Source: Paracoccaceae bacterium
Lineage (GTDB): Bacteria; Pseudomonadota; Alphaproteobacteria; Rhodobacterales; Rhodobacteraceae
Assembly: GCA_027489375.1 (NCBI GenBank)
Contig: JAIXZW010000012.1
Location: forward strand, 372,001-436,000
Direction: 5' to 3'
DNA: 64,000 nt
Shown here piece by piece: positions 21,257 through 33,098 of this stretch (within the stretch, counting starts at the first letter, position 1; the number at the start of each line of letters is the position of its first letter). Both the position numbers and the translations under genes were made by a program. The notes beneath the pieces were generated by a model, which saw only the letters and a list, made by a program, of their open reading frames with translations, ran no database searches and was not told the origin of the DNA.

Positions 21257-22531
21257 TCAGGACACCTTCCGCGCCCGCGCGTCAAGCATGTCCTGCGTGA
21301 TCAGGACGACACCGCCCTCGCTCACGCGGAACCACTTCGCATCCTCGGCAGGGTCCTGCCCCACGACCAGCCCTTCGGGGATCACCACGCCCGAATCGAG
21401 CACGCAATTGCGCAACTCCGCCCGACGGTTCACCACCACCCGCGGCAGGGCGACCACGTATTCGAGACTGGAATAGCTGTGCGTCCGGCACCCCGTGAAC
21501 AGAAGCGAGTTGCTCACCGCCGACCCCGAGACGATGCAATCGCCCGCGATGAGCGAACTTACCGCCGACCCCCGCCGCCCGTCCTCGTCATGGATGAACT
21601 TCGCGGGCGGCACGATCTCGGAATAGGTCCAGATCGGCCAGGAGTTGTCATAGATATCCAGCTTCGGGACGAAATCCGTCAGGTCGATATTGGCCTGCCA
21701 GAAGGCGTCGATGGTTCCGACGTCACGCCAATAGGGTTCGTCCTCCAAGCCCGACTTCACGCAAGAGTCGGCGAATTTATGCGCCATCGCCTTGCCGTTC
21801 TTCACGATGTCGGGGATCAGGTCATTGCCGAAATCATGGCTCGAATTCGGGTCCGCCATGTCACGCAGCAGAAGATCGCGCAGGAAAGCCCAGTCAAAGA
21901 CGTAAATCCCCATGCTCGCCAGCGCATGTTTCGGATCGCCCGGAATATGCGGCGGGTTCTTCGGCTTTTCGAGGAAGGCGGTAATCTGGCCCTTGCCGTC
22001 CACATCCATCACACCGAAAGCCGTGGCTTCCGCGACCGGAACGGTCAGGCAGCCGATGGTCACATCCGCGCCGGTCGAAACATGCTGTTGCAGCATGATC
22101 TCGTAATCCATCTTGTAGATATGGTCGCCCGCCAGCACGACGACATATTTCACGCCGTAGCTGTCCACGATGTCGATGTTCTGCGCCACGGCATCGGCGG
22201 TGCCGAGATACCACTTCGTCTCGTCCACCCTCTGGCTTGCGGGCAGGATGTCCAGATATTCGTTCCGCTCGGCGCGGAAGAAGTTCCATCCCCGCTGGCA
22301 ATGCCGGATCAGGCTATGGGCCTTGTATTGCGTGGCAATCGCCATCTTGCGGATGCCGCTGTTCAGCGCATTTGACAGGGCAAAGTCGATGATCCGCGTC
22401 TTTCCGCCGAAATAGACCGCCGGTTTCGCCCGCCTGTCGGTCAACTCCTTCAGGCGGCTGCCGCGTCCGCCTGCCAGAACGAAAGCCATCGCCTGACTGG
22501 ACAGTCGCGCATTGGGCCTCGGTGTCATCAT
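21257..22531 (-). CDS. glgC: Glucose-1-phosphate adenylyltransferase
   Basis: Makes ADP-glucose from ATP and glucose-1-phosphate, the committed and allosterically controlled step of glycogen synthesis. The 424-residue protein carries the nucleotide-binding [16 protein letters not shown], the family [14 protein letters not shown] and [11 protein letters not shown] segments, and a C-terminal left-handed beta-helix region. Two adjacent ATGs give [10 protein letters not shown]; the first was used. The upstream extension lies over the glgB end and is not GlgC-like. Copy D of the dispersed element follows. Confidence 0.96.
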   Translation of the reverse strand: MMTPRPNARLSSQAMAFVLAGGRGSRLKELTDRRAKPAVYFGGKTRIIDFALSNALNSGIRKMAIATQYKAHSLIRHCQRGWNFFRAERNEYLDILPASQRVDETKWYLGTADAVAQNIDIVDSYGVKYVVVLAGDHIYKMDYEIMLQQHVSTGADVTIGCLTVPVAEATAFGVMDVDGKGQITAFLEKPKNPPHIPGDPKHALASMGIYVFDWAFLRDLLLRDMADPNSSHDFGNDLIPDIVKNGKAMAHKFADSCVKSGLEDEPYWRDVGTIDAFWQANIDLTDFVPKLDIYDNSWPIWTYSEIVPPAKFIHDEDGRRGSAVSSLIAGDCIVSGSAVSNSLLFTGCRTHSYSSLEYVVALPRVVVNRRAELRNCVLDSGVVIPEGLVVGQDPAEDAKWFRVSEGGVVLITQDMLDARARKVS

Positions 22532-22571
22532 CGCCTTCCCCTCCCTGTCGCGGCCCTGCGGCCGCTTATGT

Positions 22572-24758
22572 TCATGCCTTCCTGAAATAGACTGCCGAAA
22601 GCGGCGGCAGGGTGACAAGCGCAGATTGCGCCCGCCCGTGCCATGCAACCGCCTCACTCGTAACCCCACCCAGATTGCCGCGGTTCATCCCGCCATAGAT
22701 GCCCGCATCGGTGTTCAGGATTTCATCCCAATGCCCCGCCTCGGGCAGGCCGACACGATAGCGCCGCTCCACCGGCGTCATGTTGACCACCGCGACCACG
22801 GGCGCATCCCCCGCATCGCCCTTGCGGACCCAGGCATAGACCGACGCCTCGGCATCGTTGCTTTCGATCCACTCGAACCCTTCGGGTCGCGTGTCGTTCA
22901 CATGCAGCGCGCGGTTCTCGCGGTAGACGCGGTTCAGGTCGCGCACCAGCGACTGCACGCCCTTATGCTCTTCGATCCCCAGAAGATGCCAATCAAGGCT
23001 CTGCTTGTGGTTCCACTCGGCCCCTTGGGCGAATTCGCACCCCATGAAGAGAAGCTTCTTGCCCGGATGCGCCCACATGAACCCGTAATAGGCGCGCAGG
23101 TTGGCGAATTTCTCCCACTCGCCCCCCGGCATCTTGGTCAGCATCGACCCTTTGCCATGCACCACCTCGTCATGGCTGATCGGCAGGATGTAGTTTTCCG
23201 ACCAAGCGTAATGCAGGCCGAATGTCATCTGGTGGTGATGATACTGCCGGTAGATCGGGTCTTTCTCGATGTAGGACAGGGTGTCGTTCATCCACCCCAT
23301 GTTCCACTTGAAGCCAAAGCCAAGCCCGCCGTGGTTCACGGGGCGCGACACGCCGGGGAATGCGGTGCTTTCCTCGGCCACGGTCATGATCCCCGCCACC
23401 TCGCCATAGGCGACCGCGTTCATCCGTTGCAGCAGGGCGATGGCCTCGTAATTCTCGCGGCCCCCGTCCTTGTTCGGGATCCACTCGCCCTCCTTGCGGG
23501 AATAATCGCGGTAGAGCATCGACGCCACCGCATCCACCCGCAACCCGTCAAGGTGGTATTCCTCAAGCCAATACAAGGCGTTCGAGACAAGGTAGTTCGC
23601 CACCTCGACCCGCCCGTAATTGTAGATCAGCGTGTTCCAGTCCTGATGGAACCCTTCGCGCGCATCGGCATGTTCATAAAGCGCCGTGCCGTCGAACCGG
23701 CCCAGCCCGTGCGGATCGGTCGGGAAATGCCCCGGCACCCAGTCGAGCAGAACCCCCAACCCCTTGCGATGCGCGGCGTCGATGAAGGCGCGGAATTCCC
23801 CCGGCGTCCCGTGCCGGATCGTGGGCGCGAACATCCCCACGGGCTGATAGCCCCAGGACCCGTCGAAGGGGTATTCGGACACGGGCAGCAGTTCGATATG
23901 GGTGAACCCCATCTCCGCCACGTAATCCACCAACTGCTCGGCCAGTTCGAGGTAGGACAGCATCCTGTCCCCCGGCGCGCGCCGCCACGATCCCAGATGC
24001 ACCTCGTAAACCGAAATCGGCGCGTCAATGGAATGCCGCGCCGCCCGCGTCTCCATCCACTCCCGATCGTGGAACTCCCCCGTGATCCGCCGCACCACGC
24101 TGGCATTCGCCGGAGGATGCTCGGACCCGAAGCCCACGGGGTCCGCCTTCAGCGGCCCGACATAGCCATGCTGGCCACGGATTTCATATTTATAGGTCGT
24201 CCCCTCGCCCAGTCCGGGAACGAAAGTCTCCCAGACCCCCGTCGCCCCGCGCCGCCGCATCGGATGGCGCCGCCCGTCCCAGATGTTGAAATCCCCCACG
24301 ACCGAGACACGCTCGGCATTCGGTGCCCAGACGGCGAAATGCGTGCCCGCGACCCCCTCATGCGTGACGACATGCGCGCCCAAGACCTGCCACAGCCGCT
24401 TGTGCGTGCCCTCGCCCAGCAGATATTCGTCCATCTCGCCCAGCACGGGACCGAAGCGGAAGGGGTCGTCGAACTCCCAGACCGCGCCATGCCCCTCGGC
24501 CCGCAGCCGGTAGGCCTGCGACTTGCCCAGCGTCGCCACGAACAGCCCCGCGAAATCCGGCACGGGTGTTGCCGCGATCTCCTTGCCCTTTGCGGGCAGC
24601 ACGGTCAGCCGTTCCGCCCCCGGCACAAAGGCGGTGACGACCCAATCCTTGCCGCGCAGATGCGGGCCAAGCACGCCAAAGGGGTCGCCATGCCGCCCCT
24701 CCACGACAGCCCGCGCCGCCTCCGGCGCGATCACGCTGTCAATCCAAGCGTCCGTCAT
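22572..24758 (-). CDS. glgB: 1,4-alpha-glucan branching enzyme
   Basis: Transfers a chain segment to an alpha-1,6 linkage in glycogen. The 728-residue GH13 protein has two N-terminal beta domains ([33 protein letters not shown]) and catalytic segments [15 protein letters not shown] (nucleophile Asp), IMTVAEEST (acid Glu) and [14 protein letters not shown] perfect AAGGAGG lies five bases before the chosen ATG, which decides it over an ATG six codons upstream. Second gene of the operon. Confidence 0.97.
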   Translation of the reverse strand: MTDAWIDSVIAPEAARAVVEGRHGDPFGVLGPHLRGKDWVVTAFVPGAERLTVLPAKGKEIAATPVPDFAGLFVATLGKSQAYRLRAEGHGAVWEFDDPFRFGPVLGEMDEYLLGEGTHKRLWQVLGAHVVTHEGVAGTHFAVWAPNAERVSVVGDFNIWDGRRHPMRRRGATGVWETFVPGLGEGTTYKYEIRGQHGYVGPLKADPVGFGSEHPPANASVVRRITGEFHDREWMETRAARHSIDAPISVYEVHLGSWRRAPGDRMLSYLELAEQLVDYVAEMGFTHIELLPVSEYPFDGSWGYQPVGMFAPTIRHGTPGEFRAFIDAAHRKGLGVLLDWVPGHFPTDPHGLGRFDGTALYEHADAREGFHQDWNTLIYNYGRVEVANYLVSNALYWLEEYHLDGLRVDAVASMLYRDYSRKEGEWIPNKDGGRENYEAIALLQRMNAVAYGEVAGIMTVAEESTAFPGVSRPVNHGGLGFGFKWNMGWMNDTLSYIEKDPIYRQYHHHQMTFGLHYAWSENYILPISHDEVVHGKGSMLTKMPGGEWEKFANLRAYYGFMWAHPGKKLLFMGCEFAQGAEWNHKQSLDWHLLGIEEHKGVQSLVRDLNRVYRENRALHVNDTRPEGFEWIESNDAEASVYAWVRKGDAGDAPVVAVVNMTPVERRYRVGLPEAGHWDEILNTDAGIYGGMNRGNLGGVTSEAVAWHGRAQSALVTLPPLSAVYFRKA

Positions 24759-24781
24759 GGCGGCCTCCTTCTTCATCGGGG

Positions 24782-27175
24782 TCAGAGCGCAGGCTCGACG
24801 CCCCAGATGTCATCCATGTAACTGCGGATCGTGCGATCCGACGAGAAAAATCCGGAGCGCGCCGTATTCATAGCCGCCATCCCCAGCCAGCGGTTCCGGT
24901 CGGCATAGGCCTTGTCCACCGCCCCCTGCGCCGCGTGGAAGGCGTCGAAATCGGCGGCGACGAGGAAATAGTCGTGATGCCAGACCCGATGCACCAGACC
25001 GTGATAGCGGTCGGGCTGCGACGGGCAGAACCGCCCTTCGGCGATCATCTGCAAGACATCCTGCAAGGGCTTGCTCGCCTCGATGGCCTTGCGGCTGTGT
25101 TCGGGGTCTTGCCGGCGGATCATCACCTCTTCCGCCGTCAGGCCGAACAGGAAGAAGTTCTCCGCCCCCACCTCTTGCAGGATTTCCACATTGGCCCCGT
25201 CCAGCGTCCCGATGGTCGGCGCGCCGTTCATCATGAACTTCATGTTGCCCGTGCCGGACGCCTCTTTTCCGGCGGTCGAAATCTGTTCGGACAGGTCGGC
25301 CGCCGGAACCAGCCGCTCGGCCATGCTGACGTTGTAATTGGCCGGATAGACGATTTTCAGCAGATCACCCGTCACCGGATCGTTGTTGATGACGGCGGCC
25401 ACATCGTTGATCAGATGGATGATTTCTTTCGCCACCGCATAGCCCGGCGCTGATTTGCCGCCGAAAATCTTGACCCTCGGCACCCAGTCCGCCTTGGGAT
25501 TGGCGCGGATCGCATGCCAGCGCGCGATGGTTTCAAGGATGTTCAGAAGCTGCCGCTTGTATTCGTGAATCCGCTTGATCTGCACATCGAAGAGCGCATC
25601 AGGGTTCACCTTGACCCCGCATTCCGCGAGGGTCCAGTTCGACAGCGCCACCTTGTTGACCCGCTTCGCAGCGCCAAAGGCTTCGCGGAACTGCTTGCCC
25701 TTGATCGCAGGCTCCAGCTCGCGCAGGCGGTCGAGGTGATCCTCCCACCCCTCGCCGATGGTGTCGGTGATCAGCTTCGCCAGCGGACGGTTCGCCATCT
25801 TCAACCAGCGGCGCGGCGTCACACCATTGGTCTGGTTGATGATCCGCCCCGGATGCAGCTTGTCCAGCTCGGGGAACAGGTTCTTCTTCACCAGCTCCGA
25901 ATGCAGCGCCGAAACCCCGTTCACCTTGTGCGCCATGATGAAGGCCAACTCGCCCATCCGCACCTCGTGATGCTTCACGATGCCGATGTAATGCGGGCGG
26001 TGGTAATTCTCGTCCTTGTGCCAGGCGTCGATGCGTTCCACAATTTGCATATGCCGCGGCAGCACGTTGCCGAAGGTGAAGGTCGCCCACCGCTCCAGCG
26101 CTTCGGGTAGCAGCGTGTGGTTGGTATAGCCAAGGCATCCCCGCGCCGTTTCCAGCGCATCGGCAAACTCCATGCCGTTCTCGTCCACCAGCAGACGCAC
26201 GAGTTCAGGCCCCGCAATGGCCGGATGCGTGTCGTTCATCTGGATCGCCACGAATTTCGGCAGGTCGCGCAGGTTGGTATGCGTGGCCTTGAACCGCCGC
26301 AGGATGTCCTGCAACGCGGCACTGGTCAGGAAGAACTCCTGCTTCAGCCGCAATTCCTTGCCCTGATAGGTGGTGTCGTCGGGGTAAAGCACACGGCTCA
26401 ACGTCCGCGCCAAGGCCTCGGGTTCCGCCGCCGCCGCATAATCGCCGCGGTTGAACCGCTCCAGATCGAAGAGCGTGGTGGGCTTGGCCGCCCAAAGCCG
26501 CAGCGTATTGGCCCATTTCCCCTGCCAGCCGACAACCGGAGTGTCATGGGCTTCGGCAATTACCGTCTCGCCCGCCGTCCAGACCTCGCGCCCGCCCACG
26601 GTTTCGACCGCACCCTTGAACGGGATCGTGTAGCTGCTTTCGGGCCGCGCGAATTCCCACGGATGCGCCTGAGACAGCCAGTCCTCGGGCGTTTCCACCT
26701 GCTGCCCGCCCTCGAACCGCTGGCGGAACAACCCGTGTTCATAGCGGATGCCATAGCCATAGGCGGGGCAACCCAGCGTCGCCATGCTTTCCATGAAACA
26801 GGCCGCAAGCCGCCCCAGACCGCCATTCCCCAGCGCCGCATCGGGTTCGTTCTCGACGATGGCGCGGAAATCCTGCCCGAAACCGGCCATCACCTCTTCG
26901 GCCACATCGCGCAGGCCAAGGTTGATGGTCGCATCTTCAAGGATTCGCCCGATCAGGAATTCCATCGACAAGTAATAGACGCGCTTGCGATCCTCGGCCC
27001 ATGTCCGGCGGGTCGAGGCGAACCACGGCTCCACGATCCGGTCGCGGATCGCGAAGGACAGCGCCATCCGCCAGTCATAGACGCTCGCATTCGGCGCGTC
27101 CTTGCCAAGCGTAAAGGTCAGATGCCGCGCGACATCGGCTTGCAACAGGTTCGGGGTCAGGCTGAGGTCATTCAC
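24782..27175 (-). CDS. glgP: Glycogen/alpha-glucan phosphorylase
   Basis: PLP enzyme that releases glucose-1-phosphate from glycogen ends with inorganic phosphate. The 797-residue length is standard. The PLP-lysine motif [15 protein letters not shown], followed by [11 protein letters not shown], is in the C-terminal third; [14 protein letters not shown] and [13 protein letters not shown] are other family signatures. It is the first gene of the glycogen operon, 23 bases before glgB, so the operon promoter should lie in the 365-base gap before it, where a LacI-type palindrome is present. Confidence 0.97.
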   Translation of the reverse strand: MNDLSLTPNLLQADVARHLTFTLGKDAPNASVYDWRMALSFAIRDRIVEPWFASTRRTWAEDRKRVYYLSMEFLIGRILEDATINLGLRDVAEEVMAGFGQDFRAIVENEPDAALGNGGLGRLAACFMESMATLGCPAYGYGIRYEHGLFRQRFEGGQQVETPEDWLSQAHPWEFARPESSYTIPFKGAVETVGGREVWTAGETVIAEAHDTPVVGWQGKWANTLRLWAAKPTTLFDLERFNRGDYAAAAEPEALARTLSRVLYPDDTTYQGKELRLKQEFFLTSAALQDILRRFKATHTNLRDLPKFVAIQMNDTHPAIAGPELVRLLVDENGMEFADALETARGCLGYTNHTLLPEALERWATFTFGNVLPRHMQIVERIDAWHKDENYHRPHYIGIVKHHEVRMGELAFIMAHKVNGVSALHSELVKKNLFPELDKLHPGRIINQTNGVTPRRWLKMANRPLAKLITDTIGEGWEDHLDRLRELEPAIKGKQFREAFGAAKRVNKVALSNWTLAECGVKVNPDALFDVQIKRIHEYKRQLLNILETIARWHAIRANPKADWVPRVKIFGGKSAPGYAVAKEIIHLINDVAAVINNDPVTGDLLKIVYPANYNVSMAERLVPAADLSEQISTAGKEASGTGNMKFMMNGAPTIGTLDGANVEILQEVGAENFFLFGLTAEEVMIRRQDPEHSRKAIEASKPLQDVLQMIAEGRFCPSQPDRYHGLVHRVWHHDYFLVAADFDAFHAAQGAVDKAYADRNRWLGMAAMNTARSGFFSSDRTIRSYMDDIWGVEPAL

Positions 27176-27362
27176 GTTCGCGCATCCATTCCGGCAATTT
27201 CACCCTGCCTACCCTACGCCCCGATGACGGGGGGTCAAGCAAGCCCACAGGGACGGGGGGCACAAAGAAGCAACGACATCCCGCCCAAACCGCTTTTACT
27301 GTTAGCGCAACCATCACCTCGCGTCACGCCGAATTTTGTTATATTTTCGCTTTTCCTCAAAT

Positions 27363-27376
27363 TCAAAGCGCTTTGA
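27363..27376. promoter_or_regulatory. LacI-family-type operator candidate
   Basis: TCAAAGCGCTTTGA is a perfect 14-bp palindrome with the central CG and AAAGCGCTTT core usual for LacI/CcpA-type sugar regulators. It lies about 190 bases before glgP and 165 before the Rrf2 gene. Control of glycogen metabolism by a sugar-responsive LacI protein is an inference. Confidence 0.5.
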
Positions 27377-27411
27377 TCAATCCCGAACTGCGCGCCGTCA
27401 GCTTTGGATGG

Positions 27412-27430
27412 CTGCCTGCATTGCAGGCAG
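27412..27430. promoter_or_regulatory. Perfect 19-bp palindrome
   Basis: CTGCCTGCA and TGCAGGCAG flank a central T. The regulator is not recognised. It lies 110 bases before the NsrR-like gene, so either an operator or an RNA hairpin in a leader is possible. Confidence 0.45.
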
Positions 27431-27461
27431 TGCAACCCTGCTATTCACCGCTTTGCGGAAA

Positions 27462-27475
27462 CTGATCTGGATCAA
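27462..27475. promoter_or_regulatory. FNR/Dnr-like box before the NsrR-like gene
   Basis: CTGAT-N4-ATCAA differs in one base from the consensus TTGAT-N4-ATCAA of FnrL/Dnr regulators. It is 65 bases upstream of the Rrf2 start, a distance that fits activation under low oxygen. Confidence 0.55.
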
Positions 27476-27540
27476 CGCGCCCAAGGTGCAGCAGGCATAA
27501 ACCTTTGCGCGACACGTCCGCAGCCAAGGGAAGCCGGAAG

Positions 27541-27975
27541 ATGAGACTCACCACACGCACCAACCTCGCCATGCGCACGCTGATGTTCTGCGCCGTGAAC
27601 ACGGACCGGATCGTGCGCAAACAGGAAGTCGCCGAAGCCTGCAACGCCTCGGAAAACCACCTGGCGCAAGTGATCCACCTCCTCGCCCAACGCGGTTTTT
27701 TGAAAACCGTGCGCGGGCGGTCGGGCGGGCTGATGCTTGGCCGCAAACCCGAAGAGATCAAGGTGGGCGAGGTGTTCCGCAGCTTCGAAGCCTGCCTCCC
27801 CTTCGCCGAATGTTTCGCAGGGGGCGAAAACACCTGCCCGCTCGCGGGTGCCTGCCATCTGAAAGGCGTTCTCGGCGGCGCACTCGCAGCCTTTTATGCC
27901 GAACTCGACAAGGTCAGCGTGGCGCAGCTTGTGAACGACAACAGCCAGTTGCAGACGCTCCTCAAAGTCGCCTGA
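27541..27975 (+). CDS. nsrR: Rrf2-family NO-responsive regulator, NsrR-like
   Basis: A 144-residue Rrf2 protein: winged HTH in the first ~65 residues (QEVAEACNASENHLAQVIHLL) and a dimer helix at the C terminus. Three cysteines for an Fe-S cluster lie at 91, 99 and 105 (C-X7-C-X5-C), close to the NsrR pattern and unlike IscR (whose three Cys are at 92/98/104 with a different context). Family knowledge says NsrR senses nitric oxide. An FNR-like box upstream supports a role under low oxygen. Other Rrf2 proteins cannot be excluded. Confidence 0.75.
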   Translation: MRLTTRTNLAMRTLMFCAVNTDRIVRKQEVAEACNASENHLAQVIHLLAQRGFLKTVRGRSGGLMLGRKPEEIKVGEVFRSFEACLPFAECFAGGENTCPLAGACHLKGVLGGALAAFYAELDKVSVAQLVNDNSQLQTLLKVA

Positions 27976-27981
27976 GCCGAC

Positions 27982-28001
27982 GAATTTTCGTGCGAAAATT
28001 C
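27982..28001. terminator. Hairpin GAATTTTCG/CGAAAATTC between convergent genes
   Basis: A perfect 9-bp inverted repeat with a TG loop, with a further outer GAGCC/GGCTC pairing. A second imperfect hairpin (GATCTTTCG/CGAAAAATC) follows near 28033-28051. The A- and T-rich flanks make it a plausible two-way terminator for the Rrf2 gene and the dipeptidase gene. Confidence 0.55.
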
Positions 28002-28061
28002 AGGCTCGCCCCCAAGCGCAGCGCCTGCGGCTGATCTTTCGCCGAAAAATCGTGGCCGGAC

Positions 28062-29117
28062 CTATCCGCCCCAGGTCCGCCGCAACACGCCCAGCCAGTT
28101 CTCCCACGCCAGCTTGCGCAGCAGCGCCTCGTCATAGCCATGCGCCCGCATGGCATCCAGCAGCCGCGGCAGGCCCGCAACATCGGTGATCCCGTCAGGA
28201 ACCGTCGCCCCGTCGAAATCCGACCCGAAGCCGACATGATCCTCGCCCAGCCGCCCGATCAGATGGTCGAGGTGCCGCAGCACCGCCTCCCATCCCATCG
28301 CCGGATCGCGCCGCCCGTCAGGGCGCAGGAAGCCGGTGGCAAAGTTCAGCCCGACCATCCCCTTGCTTTCGCGGATCATGTCAAGCTGGCGGTCCGTCAG
28401 GTTCCGGCTCGACGCCGTCACCGCATTGGCGTTGGAATGGGTGGCCACCAGCGGCGCATCCGAAATCCGCGCCACATCGTCGAACCCCTTCTCGTTCAGG
28501 TGCGACAGGTCCACCATCACCCGCAATTCGTTGCAAAGCTTCACCAGCCGCTTGCCCGCATCGGTCAGCCCCGGTCCCGTATCGCCGGTGGACGGGAACT
28601 TGAACGGCACACCATGACCAAAGGCCGTGGGCCTGCTCCAGACCGGACCCAGCGACCGCAGCCCCGCCGCGTGCCAGAGGTAAAGCGCGTCGCCCCCTTC
28701 GTCGATCGCCTCGGCCCCTTCCATATGCATGATGCCCGCGATGACACCCGCCGCCCGCGCCGCCTCGATCTCGGCCACGCTGCGCACGATGCGGAACCGC
28801 CCGCCCGAAGACCGCTCCATCCACATGAGTTGCGCCACCAGCTCCGCCGCCACCGCCTGACAGGGGCCAAGCTCCAGCGGCGCGGGCAGCGGCACCTCGT
28901 AGGGCGGGTTGTCCATGATCGCATCCATGTCCGACAGCGGATCATGCGGCGAGGGCATGTAGATCGCGAAGAACCCGCCCGCAAAACCGCCTTGGGCCAT
29001 GCGCGGCAGGTCGAGATGCCCCTTTCCCTCGCCCGTCAGCCAGATCGCCTCGCGCTTCTCGGGGGCTTGCAGGATACGGTAGAGGATATCGTTATGGCCG
29101 TCGAAAACAGGGATCAT
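28062..29117 (-). CDS. Membrane (renal) dipeptidase, M19 family
   Basis: Zinc dipeptidase of the amidohydrolase fold. The 351-residue protein shows the metal-binding HxD at His8 and Asp10 (FDGHND), MVDLSHLNEKGFDDV, THSNANAV and the late GFGSDFDGATVP segment. There is no clear signal peptide, so the bacterial protein is probably cytoplasmic despite the family name. Substrate unknown; some relatives act on D-amino-acid dipeptides. The ATG giving MIPVFDGHND was chosen over one 12 codons upstream. It is next to the copper genes but is not obviously linked to them. Confidence 0.92.
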   Translation of the reverse strand: MIPVFDGHNDILYRILQAPEKREAIWLTGEGKGHLDLPRMAQGGFAGGFFAIYMPSPHDPLSDMDAIMDNPPYEVPLPAPLELGPCQAVAAELVAQLMWMERSSGGRFRIVRSVAEIEAARAAGVIAGIMHMEGAEAIDEGGDALYLWHAAGLRSLGPVWSRPTAFGHGVPFKFPSTGDTGPGLTDAGKRLVKLCNELRVMVDLSHLNEKGFDDVARISDAPLVATHSNANAVTASSRNLTDRQLDMIRESKGMVGLNFATGFLRPDGRRDPAMGWEAVLRHLDHLIGRLGEDHVGFGSDFDGATVPDGITDVAGLPRLLDAMRAHGYDEALLRKLAWENWLGVLRRTWGG

Positions 29118-29180
29118 GGTCGCGGGCTCCTTGCGTTGCCGCCACCTTTGCACGGCAATTTCCGGTGGAAAAGCCCCGCG

Positions 29181-29585
29181 TTATGCGCAGCATGCGTCAC
29201 CCGCATCGGCCAGACCCGTCAGGATCGGACAATCGGGCCGATGGTCCCCCGCGCAGGCATGCACCAGCCCCTGCAAGGTCGCCTCCATCGCCCGCAACTC
29301 GCGGATCTTCTCGGCAATCTGCACCAGATGCCCCTCGGCCAAGGCCTTCACATCGGCACTGGCCCGCCCCTTGTCGTCATAAAGCGCCAGCAGCTTGCGG
29401 CATTCCTCGATGGAAAAGCCCAAGCCCCGCGCCCGCGCGATGAAGGACAGCTTGTGCATGTCCGACTCGCGAAAGGCCCGATAGCCGTTCCCCCCGCGCA
29501 GGGGCCGGATCAGCCCGATCTCCTCATAGTAACGGATCGTCTTGGCAGGTAGCCCCGCCGCCTTGGCTACTTCGTTGATGTTCAT
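29181..29585 (-). CDS. cueR: Copper-responsive MerR-family regulator CueR
   Basis: Cu(I)-sensing activator that twists 19-bp-spacer promoters. The 134-residue protein has an N-terminal MerR HTH (INEVAKAAGLPAKTIRYYEEIGL) and the CueR metal-binding loop C111-X7-C119 (CAGDHRPDCP), which separates it from zinc and mercury homologues. It lies three bases after copA on the same strand. Both the copA and copZ promoters carry CueR-type operators. Confidence 0.93.
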   Translation of the reverse strand: MNINEVAKAAGLPAKTIRYYEEIGLIRPLRGGNGYRAFRESDMHKLSFIARARGLGFSIEECRKLLALYDDKGRASADVKALAEGHLVQIAEKIRELRAMEATLQGLVHACAGDHRPDCPILTGLADAGDACCA

Positions 29586-29588
29586 GGC

Positions 29589-32009
<2,421 letters not shown>

Positions 32010-32031
32010 GGCAATTCTCCTTCTGCTCCCC

Positions 32032-32062
32032 CAGATAAGGGTTCCAGTCACGGGAAGGTCAA
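32032..32062 (-). promoter_or_regulatory. CueR-type promoter of copA
   Basis: On the minus strand: TTGACC, a 19-base spacer, then TATCTG. Within the spacer lies an ACCTTCC-N7-GGAA dyad. A 19-base spacer with this dyad is the classic MerR-family arrangement. It lies 23-53 bases from the copA ATG. Confidence 0.8.
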
Positions 32063-32109
32063 GCCCCGACCGTCAACAAACCCTGCGACAGAAAAACCAG
32101 GCCCCCCTC

Positions 32110-32140
32110 TTGACCTTCCCCCAACCGGAAGCCCCATCTT
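32110..32140 (+). promoter_or_regulatory. CueR-type promoter of copZ
   Basis: On the plus strand: TTGACC, a 19-base spacer, then CATCTT. The spacer holds ACCTTCC-N7-GGAAG. It is the mirror of the copA promoter, so one CueR would serve both directions. It lies 20 bases before the copZ ATG. Confidence 0.78.
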
Positions 32141-32160
32141 GGCATCGAAAGGAGTCCATC

Positions 32161-32364
32161 ATGACCAAACTCTCTATCCCCGACATGACCTGCGGCCATT
32201 GCAAAGCCTCGGTCGAAGGTGCGCTGAAAGCCCTGCCGGATGCGGGCGACATCACCGTCGACCTTGCCGCCAAGACCGCGACGACCAGCGGCCCCGCCAC
32301 CCCCGCCTCCCTGCTCAAGGCGCTGGACGAGGTCGGATTTCCCGCAACCCTCGTCGGGAATTGA
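32161..32364 (+). CDS. copZ: Copper chaperone CopZ
   Basis: A 67-residue single heavy-metal-associated domain with MTCGHC (Cys11, Cys14) that carries Cu(I) in the cytoplasm to CopA. The ferredoxin-like fold is supported by the ITVDLAAKTATTSG and LLKALDEVGFPA segments. An AAAGGAG lies just before the ATG (AAAGGAGTCCATC-ATG). It is divergent from copA with shared CueR-type control. Confidence 0.94.
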   Translation: MTKLSIPDMTCGHCKASVEGALKALPDAGDITVDLAAKTATTSGPATPASLLKALDEVGFPATLVGN

Positions 32365-32524
32365 CTGGCCACCCATCCCAAAGGCGCTGTTGCAAAGGTC
32401 GCACATCTTTCATAAATGGTCGCGAATTCGCCCCGCTTCAGGCTTGCCAGCGCCACGACAAGCGCCCAAGTTCATGGGACGAAGACAAGAATACGGTTCT
32501 AACGGCACGAAAGAGCAGCCCGAA
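32365..32524. other. Gap between copZ and the Gln-rich reading frame
   Basis: About 160 bases with moderate G/C. I see no gene, no clear hairpin and no convincing promoter. Confidence 0.4.
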
Positions 32525-32659
32525 ATGGCAACCAAATCTCCCGCCCCGCAGCAGCAACAGGGCGGTTCCTCGTCCCAGCAACAGCAGCAGGGCCAGCAAT
32601 CCCCCAGCCAGCAGCAGCAGGGCCAGACGCCCGTGATCCGCGACTGGGCCTCGATCTAA
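32525..32659 (+). CDS. Possible 44-residue Gln/Ser-rich small protein
   Basis: The frame encodes MATKSPAPQQQQGG followed by runs of Gln, Ser and Gly and a C-terminal TPVIRDWASI. The N- and C-terminal ends look like real protein sequence, while the middle is low-complexity (CAG-type codons). It has no good ribosome site and no recognised family. It could be a conserved disordered small protein or a chance frame over a repetitive stretch. It lies before the TfoX-C gene on the same strand. Confidence 0.5.
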   Translation: MATKSPAPQQQQGGSSSQQQQQGQQSPSQQQQGQTPVIRDWASI

Positions 32660-32726
32660 GACCTCTTTGCTTGCACGCGCACAGGGCCAGCCGCTAGGCT
32701 GGCCCTGTTGCATTATAGGCCAAGCG

Positions 32727-33071
32727 ATGCCCGTCTCCTCCTCGCCCGTCTCCTCCATCCCCAACCTCGGCCCCGCCTCGGAAGCCGCCTTCGCCAAAGC
32801 GGGCATCCATTCCGCCGAGGAAATCCGCGACCTCGGCGCGGACGAATCCTACCGCCGCCTTCTCGCCGCAGGCACCCAGCCGCATTTCATCGGCTATTAC
32901 GTTCTGGTCATGGGATTGCAGGGCCGCCCGTGGAACGATTGTCAGGGCGAGGAAAAGAAACAGCTCCGCGCCCGCTTCGACGCGATCAAGGCCGCGATGC
33001 CCCAAAAAGCAAAGGGCCGCTCCGATCTGGAAGCGGCCCTCGATTTCTTCGGCGTCATCGAACGCCGCTGA
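32727..33071 (+). CDS. TfoX/Sxy C-terminal domain protein
   Basis: A 114-residue protein with the TfoX C-terminal helical domain (IPNLGPASEAAFAKAGIHSA, then LRDLGADES-like EIRDLGADESYRRLL). The N-terminal domain of full-length TfoX/Sxy, linked to competence in gammaproteobacteria, is absent. The stand-alone C domain is common and its function is not known. A helix-hairpin-helix-like role in nucleic-acid contact is only an inference. It is convergent with ndk. Confidence 0.85.
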   Translation: MPVSSSPVSSIPNLGPASEAAFAKAGIHSAEEIRDLGADESYRRLLAAGTQPHFIGYYVLVMGLQGRPWNDCQGEEKKQLRARFDAIKAAMPQKAKGRSDLEAALDFFGVIERR

Positions 33072-33098
33072 CGCGACGTCCTACGAAGCGTTTTCCGC

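Larger units (their letters stand above)
27176..27540. other. Divergent regulatory region between glgP and the NsrR-like gene
   Basis: No gene is supported here. The region is less G/C-rich than its neighbours in the middle (TTTTGTTATATTTTCGCTTT around 27332-27352) and holds three palindromic sites listed separately: a LacI-like one, a 19-bp palindrome and an FNR-like box. It must contain the promoter of the glycogen operon on one strand and that of the Rrf2 gene on the other. I cannot place exact -10/-35 boxes with confidence. Confidence 0.6.
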
